A stretch of 16,270 nucleotides of DNA, taken from assembly GCA_030530905.1 (NCBI GenBank), contig JAUMUB010000012.1, forward strand, positions 1 to 16,270, read 5' to 3'. The first letter of the stretch is position 1. The number at the start of each line of letters is the position of its first letter. Positions 1 through 7,009 of this stretch are shown here, piece by piece. Both the position numbers and the translations under genes were made by a program. Below the pieces are notes generated by a model. The model was given only the letters and a program-made list of their open reading frames with translations. It was not told the DNA's origin and made no database searches. Origin of the DNA: Bifidobacteriaceae bacterium (GTDB lineage Bacteria; Actinomycetota; Actinomycetes; Actinomycetales; Bifidobacteriaceae).

Positions 1-44
1 GAAATAGTCTCCTCTGTTAACTTTGGACGTTGTGCAATAAGCAC
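1..44 (-). CDS. rpoA: RNA polymerase alpha subunit, N-terminal fragment (cut by window edge)
   Basis: A GTG start at 44-42 opens a frame reading MLIAQRPKLTEETI that runs off the left edge after 14 codons. The MLIAQRPxLTEE beginning is what I know as the actinobacterial RNA polymerase alpha subunit. Alpha dimerises to nucleate core polymerase assembly and its C-terminal domain contacts promoter UP elements and activators; those parts lie outside the window. A good Shine-Dalgarno, GAAAGGA at 58-52, sits seven bases upstream and supports the GTG. The gene follows rpsK by 71 bases, the usual order rpsM-rpsK-rpoA; rpsD is not between them. The call rests on a short N-terminus plus synteny. Confidence 0.88.
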   Translation of the reverse strand, partial: MLIAQRPKLTEETI

Positions 45-63
45 TGTTATATCCTTTCAGCTT

Positions 64-91
64 TTGCCTGTCATACAACAGACATCGGCAA
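64..91 (-). promoter_or_regulatory. Small hairpin in the rpsK-rpoA spacer
   Basis: In the minus-strand transcript TTGCC (91-87) can pair with GGCAA (68-64) and TGTC (84-81) with GACA (72-69), giving nine base pairs with a two-base bulge and an eight-base loop. It lies just upstream of the rpoA Shine-Dalgarno (58-52). No U-run follows, so it does not look like a terminator. It could tune rpoA translation or mark a processing site; function is unknown. Confidence 0.35.
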
Positions 92-115
92 GGTGGAATG
101 TACTGAAATTAGTGC

Positions 116-514
116 TCAGACGCGACGACGCTTCGGTGGACGAACGCCGTTATGCGCTTGCGGAGTAACGTCGGTGATTGAACCGACTTCAAGTCCAGCA
201 GACTGTAGAGAACGGATTGCTGTTTCGCGACCAGAACCTGGTCCCTTAACGAAAACATCAACCTTCTTTACACCGTGCTCCATAGCCTTACGTGCAGCAG
301 ATTCTGCAGCCATACCAGCAGCGTAAGGTGTGGACTTACGAGAGCCCTTGAAACCTACATCGCCACCAGATGCCCATGAAACAACTGCTCCGGATGGATC
401 TGTAATAGAAATAATTGTGTTATTAAAAGTGGACTTAATATGCGCTTGGCCTACTGGTACGGACTTACGGTCCTTACGACGTGGCTTTCGCGCGGCTTGC
501 TTAGTAGCTGCCAT
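116..514 (-). CDS. rpsK: 30S ribosomal protein S11 (uS11)
   Basis: This 132-residue protein is a full-length S11, which binds 16S rRNA in the platform of the small subunit next to S18 and S6 and helps form the mRNA exit region. Recognisable parts are the basic N-terminus (about residues 7-17), the [13 protein letters not shown] segment (about 27-39), the [11 protein letters not shown] loop and the basic C-terminus PPKRRRV. The ATG at 514 has purine-rich AAGGA and GAGGA sequences upstream. It lies 79 bases downstream of rpsM and is followed by rpoA, the standard alpha-operon order. Family identity is certain; nothing unusual is seen. Confidence 0.98.
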   Translation of the reverse strand: MAATKQAARKPRRKDRKSVPVGQAHIKSTFNNTIISITDPSGAVVSWASGGDVGFKGSRKSTPYAAGMAAESAARKAMEHGVKKVDVFVKGPGSGRETAIRSLQSAGLEVGSITDVTPQAHNGVRPPKRRRV

Positions 515-593
515 CGATCCTCGTTCCTTTGTAACGAATACTAACTTGTCTAAGTATTAAAAGCTGTTAACTCTTAACCTTGACTACCACGTA

Positions 594-971
594 TTACTTA
601 GTAGCCTTCTTCTTACCTGCAACCGTACGCTTTGGACCCTTACGAGTACGTGCGTTGGTCTTAGTACGCTGTCCACGTACAGGAAGTCCCCTACGGTGGC
701 GCTGGCCCTGGTAACAATTAATTTGAATCTTACGACGAATGTCTGCGTCGATTTCACGGCGCAAATCACCTTCAATCTTGTAATTTGCTTCAAGATAATC
801 ACGCAAGGTGATGAGCTGTTCATCCGTCAAATCCTTAACGCGGGTATCTGGATTTACGCCAGTAGCGTTAAGTGTTTCTTTAGCGCGAGTGCGACCTACA
901 CCGAAAATGTAGGTAAGTGCAATTTCAATGCGCTTTTCATTTGGGATATCAACTCCGGCAAGACGTGCCAT
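594..971 (-). CDS. rpsM: 30S ribosomal protein S13 (uS13)
   Basis: S13 sits in the head of the small subunit and makes the intersubunit bridges with L5 and 23S rRNA while its tail approaches the P-site tRNA. The protein is 125 residues, the normal length, beginning [14 protein letters not shown], with the GVGRTRA helix-turn segment and a basic C-terminal tail ending [22 protein letters not shown] is the classical S13 signature. The frame stays open upstream to a possible start at 1037, but I chose the ATG at 971: the protein then begins exactly at the family N-terminus and has AAGGA eight or nine bases upstream. The extra 22 codons overlap a structured leader (991-1057). Confidence 0.97.
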   Translation of the reverse strand: MARLAGVDIPNEKRIEIALTYIFGVGRTRAKETLNATGVNPDTRVKDLTDEQLITLRDYLEANYKIEGDLRREIDADIRRKIQINCYQGQRHRRGLPVRGQRTKTNARTRKGPKRTVAGKKKATK

Positions 972-990
972 TGTTTTTCCTTCTTTACTT

Positions 991-1057
991 CGCAGGTCTT
1001 GCACCAAATCTTCCATTTCTGGACCGAGCCTGCGCACTCGGTGTTCAACCGAAGTTG
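991..1057 (-). promoter_or_regulatory. Structured rpsM leader with possible H-type pseudoknot
   Basis: The 127-base spacer between rpmJ and rpsM holds, in the minus-strand transcript, a CAAC-UUCG-GUUG tetraloop hairpin (1057-1046) and then a perfect six-pair hairpin ACCGAG/CTCGGT (1042-1037 with 1028-1023). The eight-base loop of that second hairpin contains CGCAGG (1034-1029), exactly complementary to CCTGCG at 996-991. Pairing would give an H-type pseudoknot with loops of 2, 0 and 26 bases, its second stem ending seven bases before the rpsM Shine-Dalgarno (about 984-979). In E. coli the alpha operon is repressed by S4 binding a pseudoknot at this same place before rpsM; similarity of position is established fact, shared function is inference. 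Confidence 0.45.
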
Positions 1058-1098
1058 TGATTCAGTGCCTTATCTTTTTAATACCGCTGGAAATCTGA

Positions 1099-1212
1099 TT
1101 AGCCCTGACGCTGCTTATGGCGTGGGTTGGTGCAGATAACCATGACGCGGCCGTGGCGTCGGATCACGCGGCAATTCTCGCAGATCTTCTTCACACTTGG
1201 ACTTACCTTCAT
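1099..1212 (-). CDS. rpmJ: 50S ribosomal protein L36 (bL36), zinc-binding form
   Basis: A 37-residue frame from ATG 1212 to TAA 1099 reads [17 protein letters not shown]..., typical of L36, the smallest large-subunit protein, which contacts 23S rRNA. The zinc-ribbon ligands are all present: C11, C14, C27 and H32. That makes it the C+ form; many actinobacteria also have a C- paralogue expressed under zinc starvation, but none is in this window. AAAAGGA lies just upstream of the start. The gene lies between infA (26 bases upstream) and rpsM, its usual place. It is too short for most automatic frame lists but certain by sequence. Confidence 0.97.
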   Translation of the reverse strand: MKVSPSVKKICENCRVIRRHGRVMVICTNPRHKQRQG

Positions 1213-1238
1213 GGTTTTCCTTTTCTTTGGTTAGCTAT

Positions 1239-1457
1239 TTACTTATAGCGGTATGTAATTCTTCCACGATTTAAATCGTATGGACTCATTTCAAGAACCA
1301 CGCGATCTTGAGGAAGAATACGAATGTAATTCTTACGCATTTTTCCCGAGATAGTGGCGAGAACAATGTGTTTATTCTCAAGTTCTACTCGAAACATTGC
1401 ATTTGGTAATGCTTCGACTACCTGACCTTCGACTTCAATCACACCGTCTTTTGCCAT
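1239..1457 (-). CDS. infA: Translation initiation factor IF-1
   Basis: IF-1 is a single OB-fold protein that occupies the A site of the 30S subunit during initiation and aids IF-2 and IF-3. The product is exactly 72 residues, the family norm, from [11 protein letters not shown] to GRITYRYK, including the conserved [16 protein letters not shown] segment. The frame extends upstream to 1544, but the ATG at 1457 begins at the family N-terminus and has TGAGG upstream; the longer start would read through the hairpin at 1523-1571. It opens the infA-rpmJ-rpsM-rpsK-rpoA block. No map gene separates it from adk, unlike many other bacteria. Confidence 0.98.
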   Translation of the reverse strand: MAKDGVIEVEGQVVEALPNAMFRVELENKHIVLATISGKMRKNYIRILPQDRVVLEMSPYDLNRGRITYRYK

Positions 1458-1486
1458 ATGCCTCAATCCGTTTCTTTGAATTACGT

Positions 1487-1515
1487 AATATGTCCGAAGA
1501 CACACCAAACTGCAA
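1487..1515 (-). promoter_or_regulatory. Candidate promoter for the infA-rpoA block
   Basis: On the minus strand TTGCAG (1515-1510) and CATATT (1492-1487) are 17 bases apart, between the terminator-like hairpin and infA. Transcription would begin near 1480, giving a leader of about 23 bases with the TGAGG ribosome site. The match is only 3/6 and 4/6, so position is the main support. Confidence 0.28.
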
Positions 1516-1522
1516 TAATAGC

Positions 1523-1571
1523 AAAAACAGGGTATAACTAACACATTTGGCGTGTTGTTTATACCCTGTTT
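1523..1571 (-). terminator. Terminator-like hairpin after adk
   Basis: A perfect 13-base inverted repeat, AAACAGGGTATAA (1525-1537) with its complement at 1559-1571, extends past one mismatch and one G-T pair into five more pairs (1540-1544 with 1552-1556) around a seven-base loop. In the minus-strand transcript it is followed by five U residues (1527-1523) and then an A/U-rich stretch. It lies between adk and infA. The U-run is short, so termination may be partial. On the plus strand only three T follow, so it reads best as a minus-strand terminator. Confidence 0.65.
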
Positions 1572-1589
1572 GAGAAGTTAAAAATTGTA

Positions 1590-2150
1590 CTAGCTTAACG
1601 ATTCAATAATCTGCTGATTGATATCGTTGATCTCGCCAACACCATTAACTGAAACTAACTGACCACGGCTTTCATAAATGTCAAGAAGTGGAGCAGTTTC
1701 TTTCTCGTATGTTTGCAAACGCTTCTCAATTACCTCAGGAGTGTCATCAGAACGACCCTCTTCTGCTGCGCGCTTCTTCATACGCTCAAGAAGAACACTG
1801 CGAGCAGCTTCCAAAGCAACCACATGATCCAAAGGAGTTTCTAACTCTTCAAGCATTGCATCAAGAGCCTGCACCTGAGAAGCATTACGTGGATAACCAT
1901 CTAAAATCCAACCGTTCTTCGCATCATCTTGTGCAAGACGATCCTTAACAATAGAATTTGTCAGCTCATCTGGAACAAGCTCTCCGCGATCTAAATATGC
2001 TTGAACTTTCTTACCAAGTTCAGTTTGATTCTTTAGATTAAAACGGAAAATATCACCAGTGGAAATTGCTGGAATATTAAAATGCTTGCTTAATAATGAA
2101 GCCTGTGTGCCTTTACCAACACCTTGTGGTCCCATGATGAGAAGACGCAT
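1590..2150 (-). CDS. adk: Adenylate kinase, short-LID type
   Basis: This cytoplasmic enzyme catalyses ATP + AMP = 2 ADP and sets the adenylate energy balance. The 186-residue protein starts MRLLIMGPQGVGKGTQA, with the P-loop GPQGVGKGT at residues 7-15. The AMP-binding part includes STGDIFR and the segment DGYPRN. The LID is short, with GRSDDTPEVIEKRL and no zinc cysteines, as in the short adenylate kinases usual in actinobacteria. The ATG at 2150 has AAAGG upstream. It follows secY by 24 bases and is followed by a terminator-like hairpin. The map gene, often next to adk, is absent. Identification is secure. Confidence 0.97.
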   Translation of the reverse strand: MRLLIMGPQGVGKGTQASLLSKHFNIPAISTGDIFRFNLKNQTELGKKVQAYLDRGELVPDELTNSIVKDRLAQDDAKNGWILDGYPRNASQVQALDAMLEELETPLDHVVALEAARSVLLERMKKRAAEEGRSDDTPEVIEKRLQTYEKETAPLLDIYESRGQLVSVNGVGEINDINQQIIESLS

Positions 2151-2174
2151 TATATGCCTTTCTACGGTTTACTA

Positions 2175-3632
2175 TTAATTATTTTCTGAAGTATTTTCTG
2201 TTTCAGCCACATTTTCTGATGAGGCTTGTTCTGCATTGTTTGAAGTCTCATCAGATTCCTTAACTACTTCAGCATTATCGGAGGATGCTTCTTTGCTATC
2301 ATCATCTTTCTTCAAAGTATGATCGAATAAGAAGCCAGCATACTGGAACTGCTCAGTCTGAGCGCGAGCCTGACGCAAGGTGTCAAGACCTACACCAGCA
2401 ATAATAAGAATTGTTGTGCCACCGAATGGAAGCTTAGAACTCAAGCTCAAAGACATAATTAACACGGTTGGAATTAATGCTACGAAGAGCAAATACACAG
2501 CACCAACAGTATTAAGACGATTCATCACATAGTTAAGATAACGGCTTGTTGCGCTACCTGCGCGAATTCCAGGGATAAATCCACCGTACTCCTTCATATT
2601 ATCTGCAGTCTCGTCAGGATTAAAAGTAATAGACGTGTAGAAGAAGCAGAAGAATACAATCATCAATGAGTACAAACCGATATACCAAGGTGATGTGGAA
2701 CTTGCAAGATTTGTATTAATCCAAGTAACCCAGCTTTGACTCGAATTGCCAAACTGTGCAATAAGAGTTGGGATTGCCAAAATCGAGGAAGCGAAAATAG
2801 GAGGAATAACACCGCTCATATTAATCTTTAATGGCAAATAAGTGGATGAGCCACCATACATCTTACGACCAATCATACGGCGAGTATACTGCACTGGAAT
2901 ACGGCGCTGTGATAATTCAATGAAATCAACAAAGATTAAGATAACAATGAATACACCTACAACAATACCGAACTTAGTCCAGTTGCCATTAGATCCGTTC
3001 GTACCCCAACCGATCTCCCATAATTGTGGTAAGAAGCCAGAGCAGATGGACATGAAGATTAATACGGACATACCTTGACCGATACCTTTTTCGGTTACCA
3101 ATTCTGCCATCCACATGATTAAGCCGGTTGCACCAGTCATAACAAGAATCATGACCACAAGATTCCATACGCTACCGTTTGGAATAACCTGACCGCACTG
3201 ATAGTTGAACAACGCACCAGAACGTGCAGTTACAAGAATTGTGGTGGACTGAAGTAAAGCAAGACCGATGGTGAGATAACGAGTATACTGTGTAAGCTTT
3301 GCTTCACCCGACTGGCCTTCCTTGTGAAGAGCCTCAAAACGTGGAATAACCACACGCAAGAGCTGAATCACGATGGATGCGGTAATGTACGGCATAACAC
3401 CCAATGCGAAGATTGAGAGCTGCAACATTGCGCCGCCTGAGAACAAGTTCACCAATCCGATGAAGTTTTCTGATGAGCTTGTAAGAGTTGCCATACAAGA
3501 TTTCACCACAGAATAATCAACACCTGGTGTTGGTATAAAAGAGCCAATACGATAAATAATGATCAGACCAAAAACAAATAAAATCTTGTTACGTAATTCT
3601 TTGGTCTTAAAGGCTTGGATTAGCGTCCTCAA
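2175..3632 (-). CDS. secY: Protein translocase subunit SecY with acidic C-terminal tail
   Basis: SecY forms the membrane pore of the SecYEG translocon. The N-terminus RTLIQAFKTKELRNKI is followed by the first membrane helix and the SFIPTPGVDY segment; ten hydrophobic segments can be picked out through about residue 415, and the cytoplasmic loop with QRRIPVQYTRR (about 242-252) is clear. I chose a TTG start at 3632 because the family N-terminus begins there and AAGGA (3643-3639) lies six bases upstream, with a further GAGGG before it. An ATG at 3665 would add 11 residues but has a weaker ribosome site. The last 44 residues or so (442-485) are rich in Asp, Glu, Ser and Asn, making the protein longer than the usual ~440. 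It is separated from rplO by a terminator and a long AT-rich spacer. Confidence 0.95.
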   Translation of the reverse strand: MRTLIQAFKTKELRNKILFVFGLIIIYRIGSFIPTPGVDYSVVKSCMATLTSSSENFIGLVNLFSGGAMLQLSIFALGVMPYITASIVIQLLRVVIPRFEALHKEGQSGEAKLTQYTRYLTIGLALLQSTTILVTARSGALFNYQCGQVIPNGSVWNLVVMILVMTGATGLIMWMAELVTEKGIGQGMSVLIFMSICSGFLPQLWEIGWGTNGSNGNWTKFGIVVGVFIVILIFVDFIELSQRRIPVQYTRRMIGRKMYGGSSTYLPLKINMSGVIPPIFASSILAIPTLIAQFGNSSQSWVTWINTNLASSTSPWYIGLYSLMIVFFCFFYTSITFNPDETADNMKEYGGFIPGIRAGSATSRYLNYVMNRLNTVGAVYLLFVALIPTVLIMSLSLSSKLPFGGTTILIIAGVGLDTLRQARAQTEQFQYAGFLFDHTLKKDDDSKEASSDNAEVVKESDETSNNAEQASSENVAETENTSENN

Positions 3633-4015
3633 CGGGATTCCTTCCCTCTTTGGCACAAAGTGCATTCTTTCTTAAACATACTCTAGCGTTTCATCTTACA
3701 ACACAGGATAAACGTATGCAGAAAAACGCGCCGTTGCATTCATAATATATTGTATAAATCATATAAATACTTATTTTATAATAGTAAAAACAATATTTTT
3801 ACACTAAGAACTAGCATATGTACACAAAAGCTACGCAGATTTTTTAAACTACATTTAATTTTTATGAGACAGAGCCAAGAATACTTTTTAAATTTCTTAT
3901 GCGATAACTCAGTTTTAGTGGCGTATTTTCTTTTATCTGAGTAAAATTTTAAGCTTATTTAGAATATCGAAAAATTATTTTATAATGTTCAACACGCTTA
4001 CATGAAGTAGCATAT
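3633..4015. other. AT-rich spacer upstream of secY
   Basis: About 380 bases of very AT-rich DNA lie between the rplO terminator and secY; I see no convincing gene. A promoter for secY-adk is expected because of the terminator. Two weak minus-strand candidates are TTGAAC (3992-3987) with GATATT (3968-3963), 18 bases apart, and TTTACT (3788-3783) with TATATG, 17 bases apart. Neither is decisive. An open 64-codon plus-strand frame at 3750-3944 has skewed composition and no ribosome site and is probably chance. Confidence 0.5.
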
Positions 4016-4047
4016 AAAAAATCCTCCCTAAATCGGGAGGATTTTTT
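4016..4047 (-). terminator. Rho-independent terminator after rplO (symmetrical)
   Basis: A perfect 13-pair stem, AAAAAATCCTCCC (4016-4028) with its complement at 4035-4047, encloses a six-base loop. The core CCTCCC/GGGAGG is GC-rich and flanked by six A and six T, so in the minus-strand transcript it is followed directly by six U. It sits 12 bases past the rplO stop. The symmetry would let it work in both directions, but I see no plus-strand gene running into it. It ends the S10-spc transcription unit and uncouples secY. Confidence 0.9.
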
Positions 4048-4058
4048 ATAAAACCGAA

Positions 4059-4511
4059 TTATTCGGAGATTGAACCACCTGCTGCTTCAATCTTGGACTT
4101 TGCGCTTGCAGAAGCCTTAACACCCTTGATGTTTAATGCTACGCTTACATCGCCATCGCCAAGAATCTTTACAGGCTGGTTTGCACGTACAGCACCCTTT
4201 TCTACGAGGTCTGCTACGGTTACATCTCCACCCTTAGGGAAGAGTTCAGCAAGAGCAGCAACATTTACTACCTGGAACTCTACCTTGAATGGGTTCTTGA
4301 AGCCACGGAGCTTAGGAAGACGCATGTAAAGAGGTAACTGACCACCTTCGAAACCAGGACGAACCTGATAACGCTTCTTGGTACCCTTGTCACCACGACC
4401 TGATGTCTTACCCTTGGAACCTTCACCACGACCTACGCGGATACGATCCTTCTTAGAACCTGGTGCAGGATACAAATTGTGCATCTGTAAAATGTTGTCA
4501 TCATTAGGCAT
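4059..4511 (-). CDS. rplO: 50S ribosomal protein L15 (uL15)
   Basis: L15 is a late-assembling large-subunit protein whose extended N-terminal half threads into 23S rRNA. The product is 150 residues. The Gly/Lys/Arg-rich stretch [19 protein letters not shown] (about 26-44) and the [20 protein letters not shown] block (about 54-73) are the family signatures; the C-terminal globular part holds [19 protein letters not shown]. The ATG at 4511 has an excellent GAGGAGGT ribosome site inside the end of rpmD, two bases of gap separating the genes. It is the last gene before the strong terminator at 4016-4047, so the spc unit ends here rather than continuing into secY. Confidence 0.98.
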   Translation of the reverse strand: MPNDDNILQMHNLYPAPGSKKDRIRVGRGEGSKGKTSGRGDKGTKKRYQVRPGFEGGQLPLYMRLPKLRGFKNPFKVEFQVVNVAALAELFPKGGDVTVADLVEKGAVRANQPVKILGDGDVSVALNIKGVKASASAKSKIEAAGGSISE

Positions 4512-4513
4512 AA

Positions 4514-4696
4514 TCAGTCTACCTCCTCAACAGTTACTAAGTGGCGGACTGCCTGAACAAGACCACGATTTGCAGGAGTATCCTCACGAACTACTGTTTG
4601 ACCAATCTTACGTAAACCAAGAGTTTGAACAGTAGCACGCTGCTTTGGGGTACGGTTAACAATACCGTGCTTGAGTGTGATCTTTAAATTGCTCAT
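4514..4696 (-). CDS. rpmD: 50S ribosomal protein L30 (uL30)
   Basis: L30 is a small large-subunit protein of about 60 residues that binds 23S rRNA. The product reads [20 protein letters not shown]..., followed by [21 protein letters not shown] and ending [11 protein letters not shown], the whole family domain. A GTG lies directly before the ATG; I chose ATG 4696 because it matches the family N-terminus and forms a TGATG overlap with the rpsE stop. AAAGGA lies about nine bases upstream, inside rpsE. The overlap implies translational coupling with rpsE. Confidence 0.97.
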   Translation of the reverse strand: MSNLKITLKHGIVNRTPKQRATVQTLGLRKIGQTVVREDTPANRGLVQAVRHLVTVEEVD

Positions 4697-5415
4697 CACT
4701 CACCATCCTTTACCATAGCAGCTTTTTCTTCGCGTTCCTTACGAGCCTGTGCAATACCTTCTGCACGTGCACGAAGCATTGCGTCAGGAGCAACTTCTTC
4801 GAGGGAAAGGCTACGACGTGCAGCAATTTCCTCTGGCTCTTCCAAATGCTTCAAAGCATCTACAGTAGCACGAACAACATTAACAGCAGTTGCAGAACCC
4901 ATTGATTTAGTGAGGATATCAGTGATACCAGCACATTCCATAACAGCACGTACTGCGCCACCAGCGATTACACCAGTACCTGGAGCTGCTGGGCGGAGTA
5001 ATACTGTACCTGCTGCATCGTGACCGATGACAGGATGGGTTACTGTGCCACGAATACGTGGAACAGAGAACATGTGCTTCTTAGCATCTAATTGACCTTT
5101 TGCAATTGCTGCTGGAACTTCACGAGACTTACCATAACCAACACCCACAGTGCCGTTGCCATCGCCTACTACAACAAGTGCAGCGAAGCTGAATGTACGA
5201 CCACCCTTGTGGGTCTTGGAAACACGGTTGATAGTTACTACGCGATCGAGTAACTCTTCACCGCGGTTCTCTTCACGACGGTTGCGACGCTGAGAACGAC
5301 GACCTTCACCACGCTGATTACGGCGTGACTTGCGCTCAGTGTGTTCCTCGGATGCCACAGTATTCTGTGTTTCTTCAGCCACTTGAGTTTCCTTCTTGTT
5401 ATCGATTTCGCTCAC
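4696..5415 (-). CDS. rpsE: 30S ribosomal protein S5 (uS5) with long N-terminal extension
   Basis: S5 lies on the solvent side of the small subunit at the mRNA entry channel, next to S3 and S4, and affects decoding accuracy. The 239-residue protein starts with about 53 residues not in the short bacterial forms: an acidic Glu/Thr stretch and then an Arg-rich run (about residues 28-50). The double-stranded RNA-binding-like domain begins at [21 protein letters not shown], with [21 protein letters not shown], and the C-terminal domain includes [16 protein letters not shown]. Start is GTG 5415, overlapping the rplR stop by four bases (GTGA), a coupled arrangement. The extension is familiar from actinobacterial S5. 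Confidence 0.97.
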   Translation of the reverse strand: MSEIDNKKETQVAEETQNTVASEEHTERKSRRNQRGEGRRSQRRNRREENRGEELLDRVVTINRVSKTHKGGRTFSFAALVVVGDGNGTVGVGYGKSREVPAAIAKGQLDAKKHMFSVPRIRGTVTHPVIGHDAAGTVLLRPAAPGTGVIAGGAVRAVMECAGITDILTKSMGSATAVNVVRATVDALKHLEEPEEIAARRSLSLEEVAPDAMLRARAEGIAQARKEREEKAAMVKDGE

Positions 5416-5783
5416 AGTGCTAGACCTCCCTCGCGGGCGCCTTCAGCAACAGCTGCGACGCGACCATGATACTTATTGCCGCCGCGATCGAATACAACAG
5501 CGGAGATGCCTGCCTTCTTTGCCTTTTCAGCAAGAAGTTCGCCAACCTTCTTTGATGCTTCGACCTTGGTTCCTTCAAAACCTTCAAATGCTGCAGACAT
5601 TGTTGATTCGCTAACCAAAGTTACGCCTTTAACATCATCAATAATCTGTGCAACCATATGACGGTTTGAACGAGTTACTACCAAACGTGGACGCTCAGCA
5701 GTACCTGAAATTTTCTTGCGAAGGCGGGCGTGACGACGAAGACGAGCAACCTTCTTGCCCTTACCGAAAATACTAACGGTCAT
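5412..5783 (-). CDS. rplR: 50S ribosomal protein L18 (uL18)
   Basis: L18 binds 5S rRNA with L5 and anchors it in the central protuberance. The product is 123 residues: a basic N-terminus [34 protein letters not shown], the [13 protein letters not shown] strand region, and the C-terminal [24 protein letters not shown] signature. The frame is open upstream to 5903, but that part is rplF in another frame; ATG 5783 matches the family start and lies one base after the rplF stop, with GGAAAGG upstream inside rplF. The end overlaps rpsE by four bases. Confidence 0.97.
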   Translation of the reverse strand: MTVSIFGKGKKVARLRRHARLRKKISGTAERPRLVVTRSNRHMVAQIIDDVKGVTLVSESTMSAAFEGFEGTKVEASKKVGELLAEKAKKAGISAVVFDRGGNKYHGRVAAVAEGAREGGLAL

Positions 5784-5784
5784 A

Positions 5785-6324
5785 TCACTTACCAGCCTTT
5801 CCAGCCTTACGGAGGATGTGCTCATCGCTGTACTTAATGCCCTTACCCTTATATGGTTCTGGAGCACGAAGCTTACGAATGTTTGCAGCAACCTGGCCAA
5901 CAACTTGCTTATCAGTTCCCTTAACGATTACCTGATTAGGATTTGGAAGCTCAAATTCGATACCCTCTGGTGCATCCACAGTAATAGTGTGTGAATAACC
6001 GAGTGAGAATTCGATACTCTTACCCTTCATCTGTGCACGATAACCAGTTCCTACGATTTCAAGTGTCTTGGAATAACCTTCGTGAACACCCTTAACCTTA
6101 GAAGCGATGATAGAACGGCTTAAACCATGCTTTGCACGGGTTGGTCGTAAATCATCTGCAGGAACTAAAACAATATTATTGTCTTCAACATTAGCGGTGA
6201 TGCCTTCTGGAATAACATAAGAATCGTTACCCTTAGGACCTTTTACGCTAAAATTCTGTCCTTCAACTTTGACTTCCACGCCTGCCGGAATGGCGACTGG
6301 GAGCTTACCAATATGTGATGCCAT
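5785..6324 (-). CDS. rplF: 50S ribosomal protein L6 (uL6)
   Basis: L6 is a two-domain protein near the base of the L7/L12 stalk that contacts the sarcin-ricin region of 23S rRNA. The 179-residue product starts [18 protein letters not shown], carries the first repeat with VKGPKG, and the second with the signature [25 protein letters not shown] at the C-terminus. ATG 6324 has AAAGGAG upstream, 17 bases after rpsH. The next gene, rplR, begins one base past its stop. Normal length, nothing odd. Confidence 0.98.
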   Translation of the reverse strand: MASHIGKLPVAIPAGVEVKVEGQNFSVKGPKGNDSYVIPEGITANVEDNNIVLVPADDLRPTRAKHGLSRSIIASKVKGVHEGYSKTLEIVGTGYRAQMKGKSIEFSLGYSHTITVDAPEGIEFELPNPNQVIVKGTDKQVVGQVAANIRKLRAPEPYKGKGIKYSDEHILRKAGKAGK

Positions 6325-6341
6325 TTGTTAGCTCTCCTTTC

Positions 6342-6740
6342 TCACCATACGTAAGCGACGATTTCGCCACCGATGCCCCTATCGGAGCATTCTTTTTGGG
6401 TTAACAATCCCGAGCTAGTCGAGATGATTGCGATTCCAAGACCACCTAAAGGCATTGGTAATGAATCAGACTTTGCATAACGACGCAAGCCTGGCTTAGA
6501 AATACGCTTGATGCCTTGAATAGAACGTTCGCCATTTGGGCCATACTTGAGTGAAACCTCAAGAGTTTGACCTACCTTAGCTTCCTTCGCGGTGAAGTCC
6601 TTAATATAGCCTTCGCGCTTAAGAATCTCAGCGATGTTCGCCTTGAACTTTGAATACGGCATATCAACAGTTTCATGCTTTGCCGTACTCGCGTTACGCA
6701 GACGTGTAAGCATATCTGCGATTGGATCTGTCATTGTCAT
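6342..6740 (-). CDS. rpsH: 30S ribosomal protein S8 (uS8)
   Basis: S8 is a primary binder of the central domain of 16S rRNA and in E. coli also represses the spc operon by binding its mRNA. The 132-residue protein begins [17 protein letters not shown], contains the [12 protein letters not shown] segment and ends with the family signature [31 protein letters not shown]. Two ATGs are six bases apart; I chose the first (6740) because AAAGGGC lies 10-11 bases upstream of it and would be too far from the second. That site is partly within a small hairpin (see 6741-6822). Confidence 0.98.
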   Translation of the reverse strand: MTMTDPIADMLTRLRNASTAKHETVDMPYSKFKANIAEILKREGYIKDFTAKEAKVGQTLEVSLKYGPNGERSIQGIKRISKPGLRRYAKSDSLPMPLGGLGIAIISTSSGLLTQKECSDRGIGGEIVAYVW

Positions 6741-6822
6741 GTGGGCTAATGCCCTTTCTCGCCGTGGTTTCCGCCGCCTTTCGCGTTTACACGCTAGGAC
6801 CGCAGACCTTCAGCGTCGATAT
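6741..6822 (-). promoter_or_regulatory. Structured rpsN-rpsH spacer with Shine-Dalgarno hairpin
   Basis: The 82-base spacer is long for this operon. In the minus-strand transcript the ACGCT...AGG half (6816-6812, 6809-6807) can pair with 6798-6791, eight pairs with a two-base bulge. Part of this (6794-6791) can instead form a GCGT-GUAA-ACGC hairpin (6794-6783), a GNRA tetraloop. Nearer rpsH, GGGC-ATTA-GCCC (6754-6743) folds the end of the ribosome site AAAGGGC into a four-pair stem. The two upstream folds exclude each other. No U-run follows, so this is not a terminator. A regulatory role for rpsH is only inferred. Confidence 0.4.
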
Positions 6823-7008
6823 TTACCAACTGGACTTCGTTACACCCGGTAACTCACCGCGGTGTGCCTTCTCACGAAGGCAAATGCGGCATAAACCGAA
6901 TTTGCGATATACGGAGTGTGGACGACCACAAACCTGGCAACGTGTATAAGCACGTACCTTGAACTTCGGCTTTGCAGCCGCTTTAGTTTTAAGAGCGGTT
7001 TTTGCCAT
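6823..7008 (-). CDS. rpsN: 30S ribosomal protein S14, type Z zinc-binding (uS14)
   Basis: S14 joins the head of the small subunit late, near S3 and S10. The 61-residue product is the short type Z form, with the zinc ligands C24, C27, C40 and C43 in CQVCGRPH and [22 protein letters not shown]. Its N-terminal 15 or so residues are rich in Lys and Ala. The name rpsZ or rpsN1 is also used for this form. ATG 7008 lies one base after the rplE stop with AAGGAGA just upstream. A zinc-free, longer S14 paralogue is common in actinobacteria but is not here. Confidence 0.97.
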   Translation of the reverse strand: MAKTALKTKAAAKPKFKVRAYTRCQVCGRPHSVYRKFGLCRICLREKAHRGELPGVTKSSW

Positions 7009-7009
7009 T

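Noticed and set aside
522..578. Several short inverted repeats in the rpsM-rpsK spacer (537-558, 566-578, 522-536)
   Set aside because: Stems of four to six mostly A-T pairs are expected by chance in DNA of this composition; no arrangement stands out.
972..1037. 22-residue N-terminal extension of S13
   Set aside because: The family start and a good ribosome site are at 971; the extension lies over the structured leader.
1458..1544. 29-residue N-terminal extension of IF-1
   Set aside because: It would run through the terminator-like hairpin, and the 72-residue form is the exact family length.
3750..3944. Plus-strand 64-codon frame in the secY upstream spacer
   Set aside because: Phe/Leu/Lys/Tyr-heavy composition expected of random AT-rich DNA; no ribosome site and no recognisable family.
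5784..5903. 40-residue N-terminal extension of L18
   Set aside because: It is the rplF coding sequence in another frame; the L18 family start is ATG 5783.
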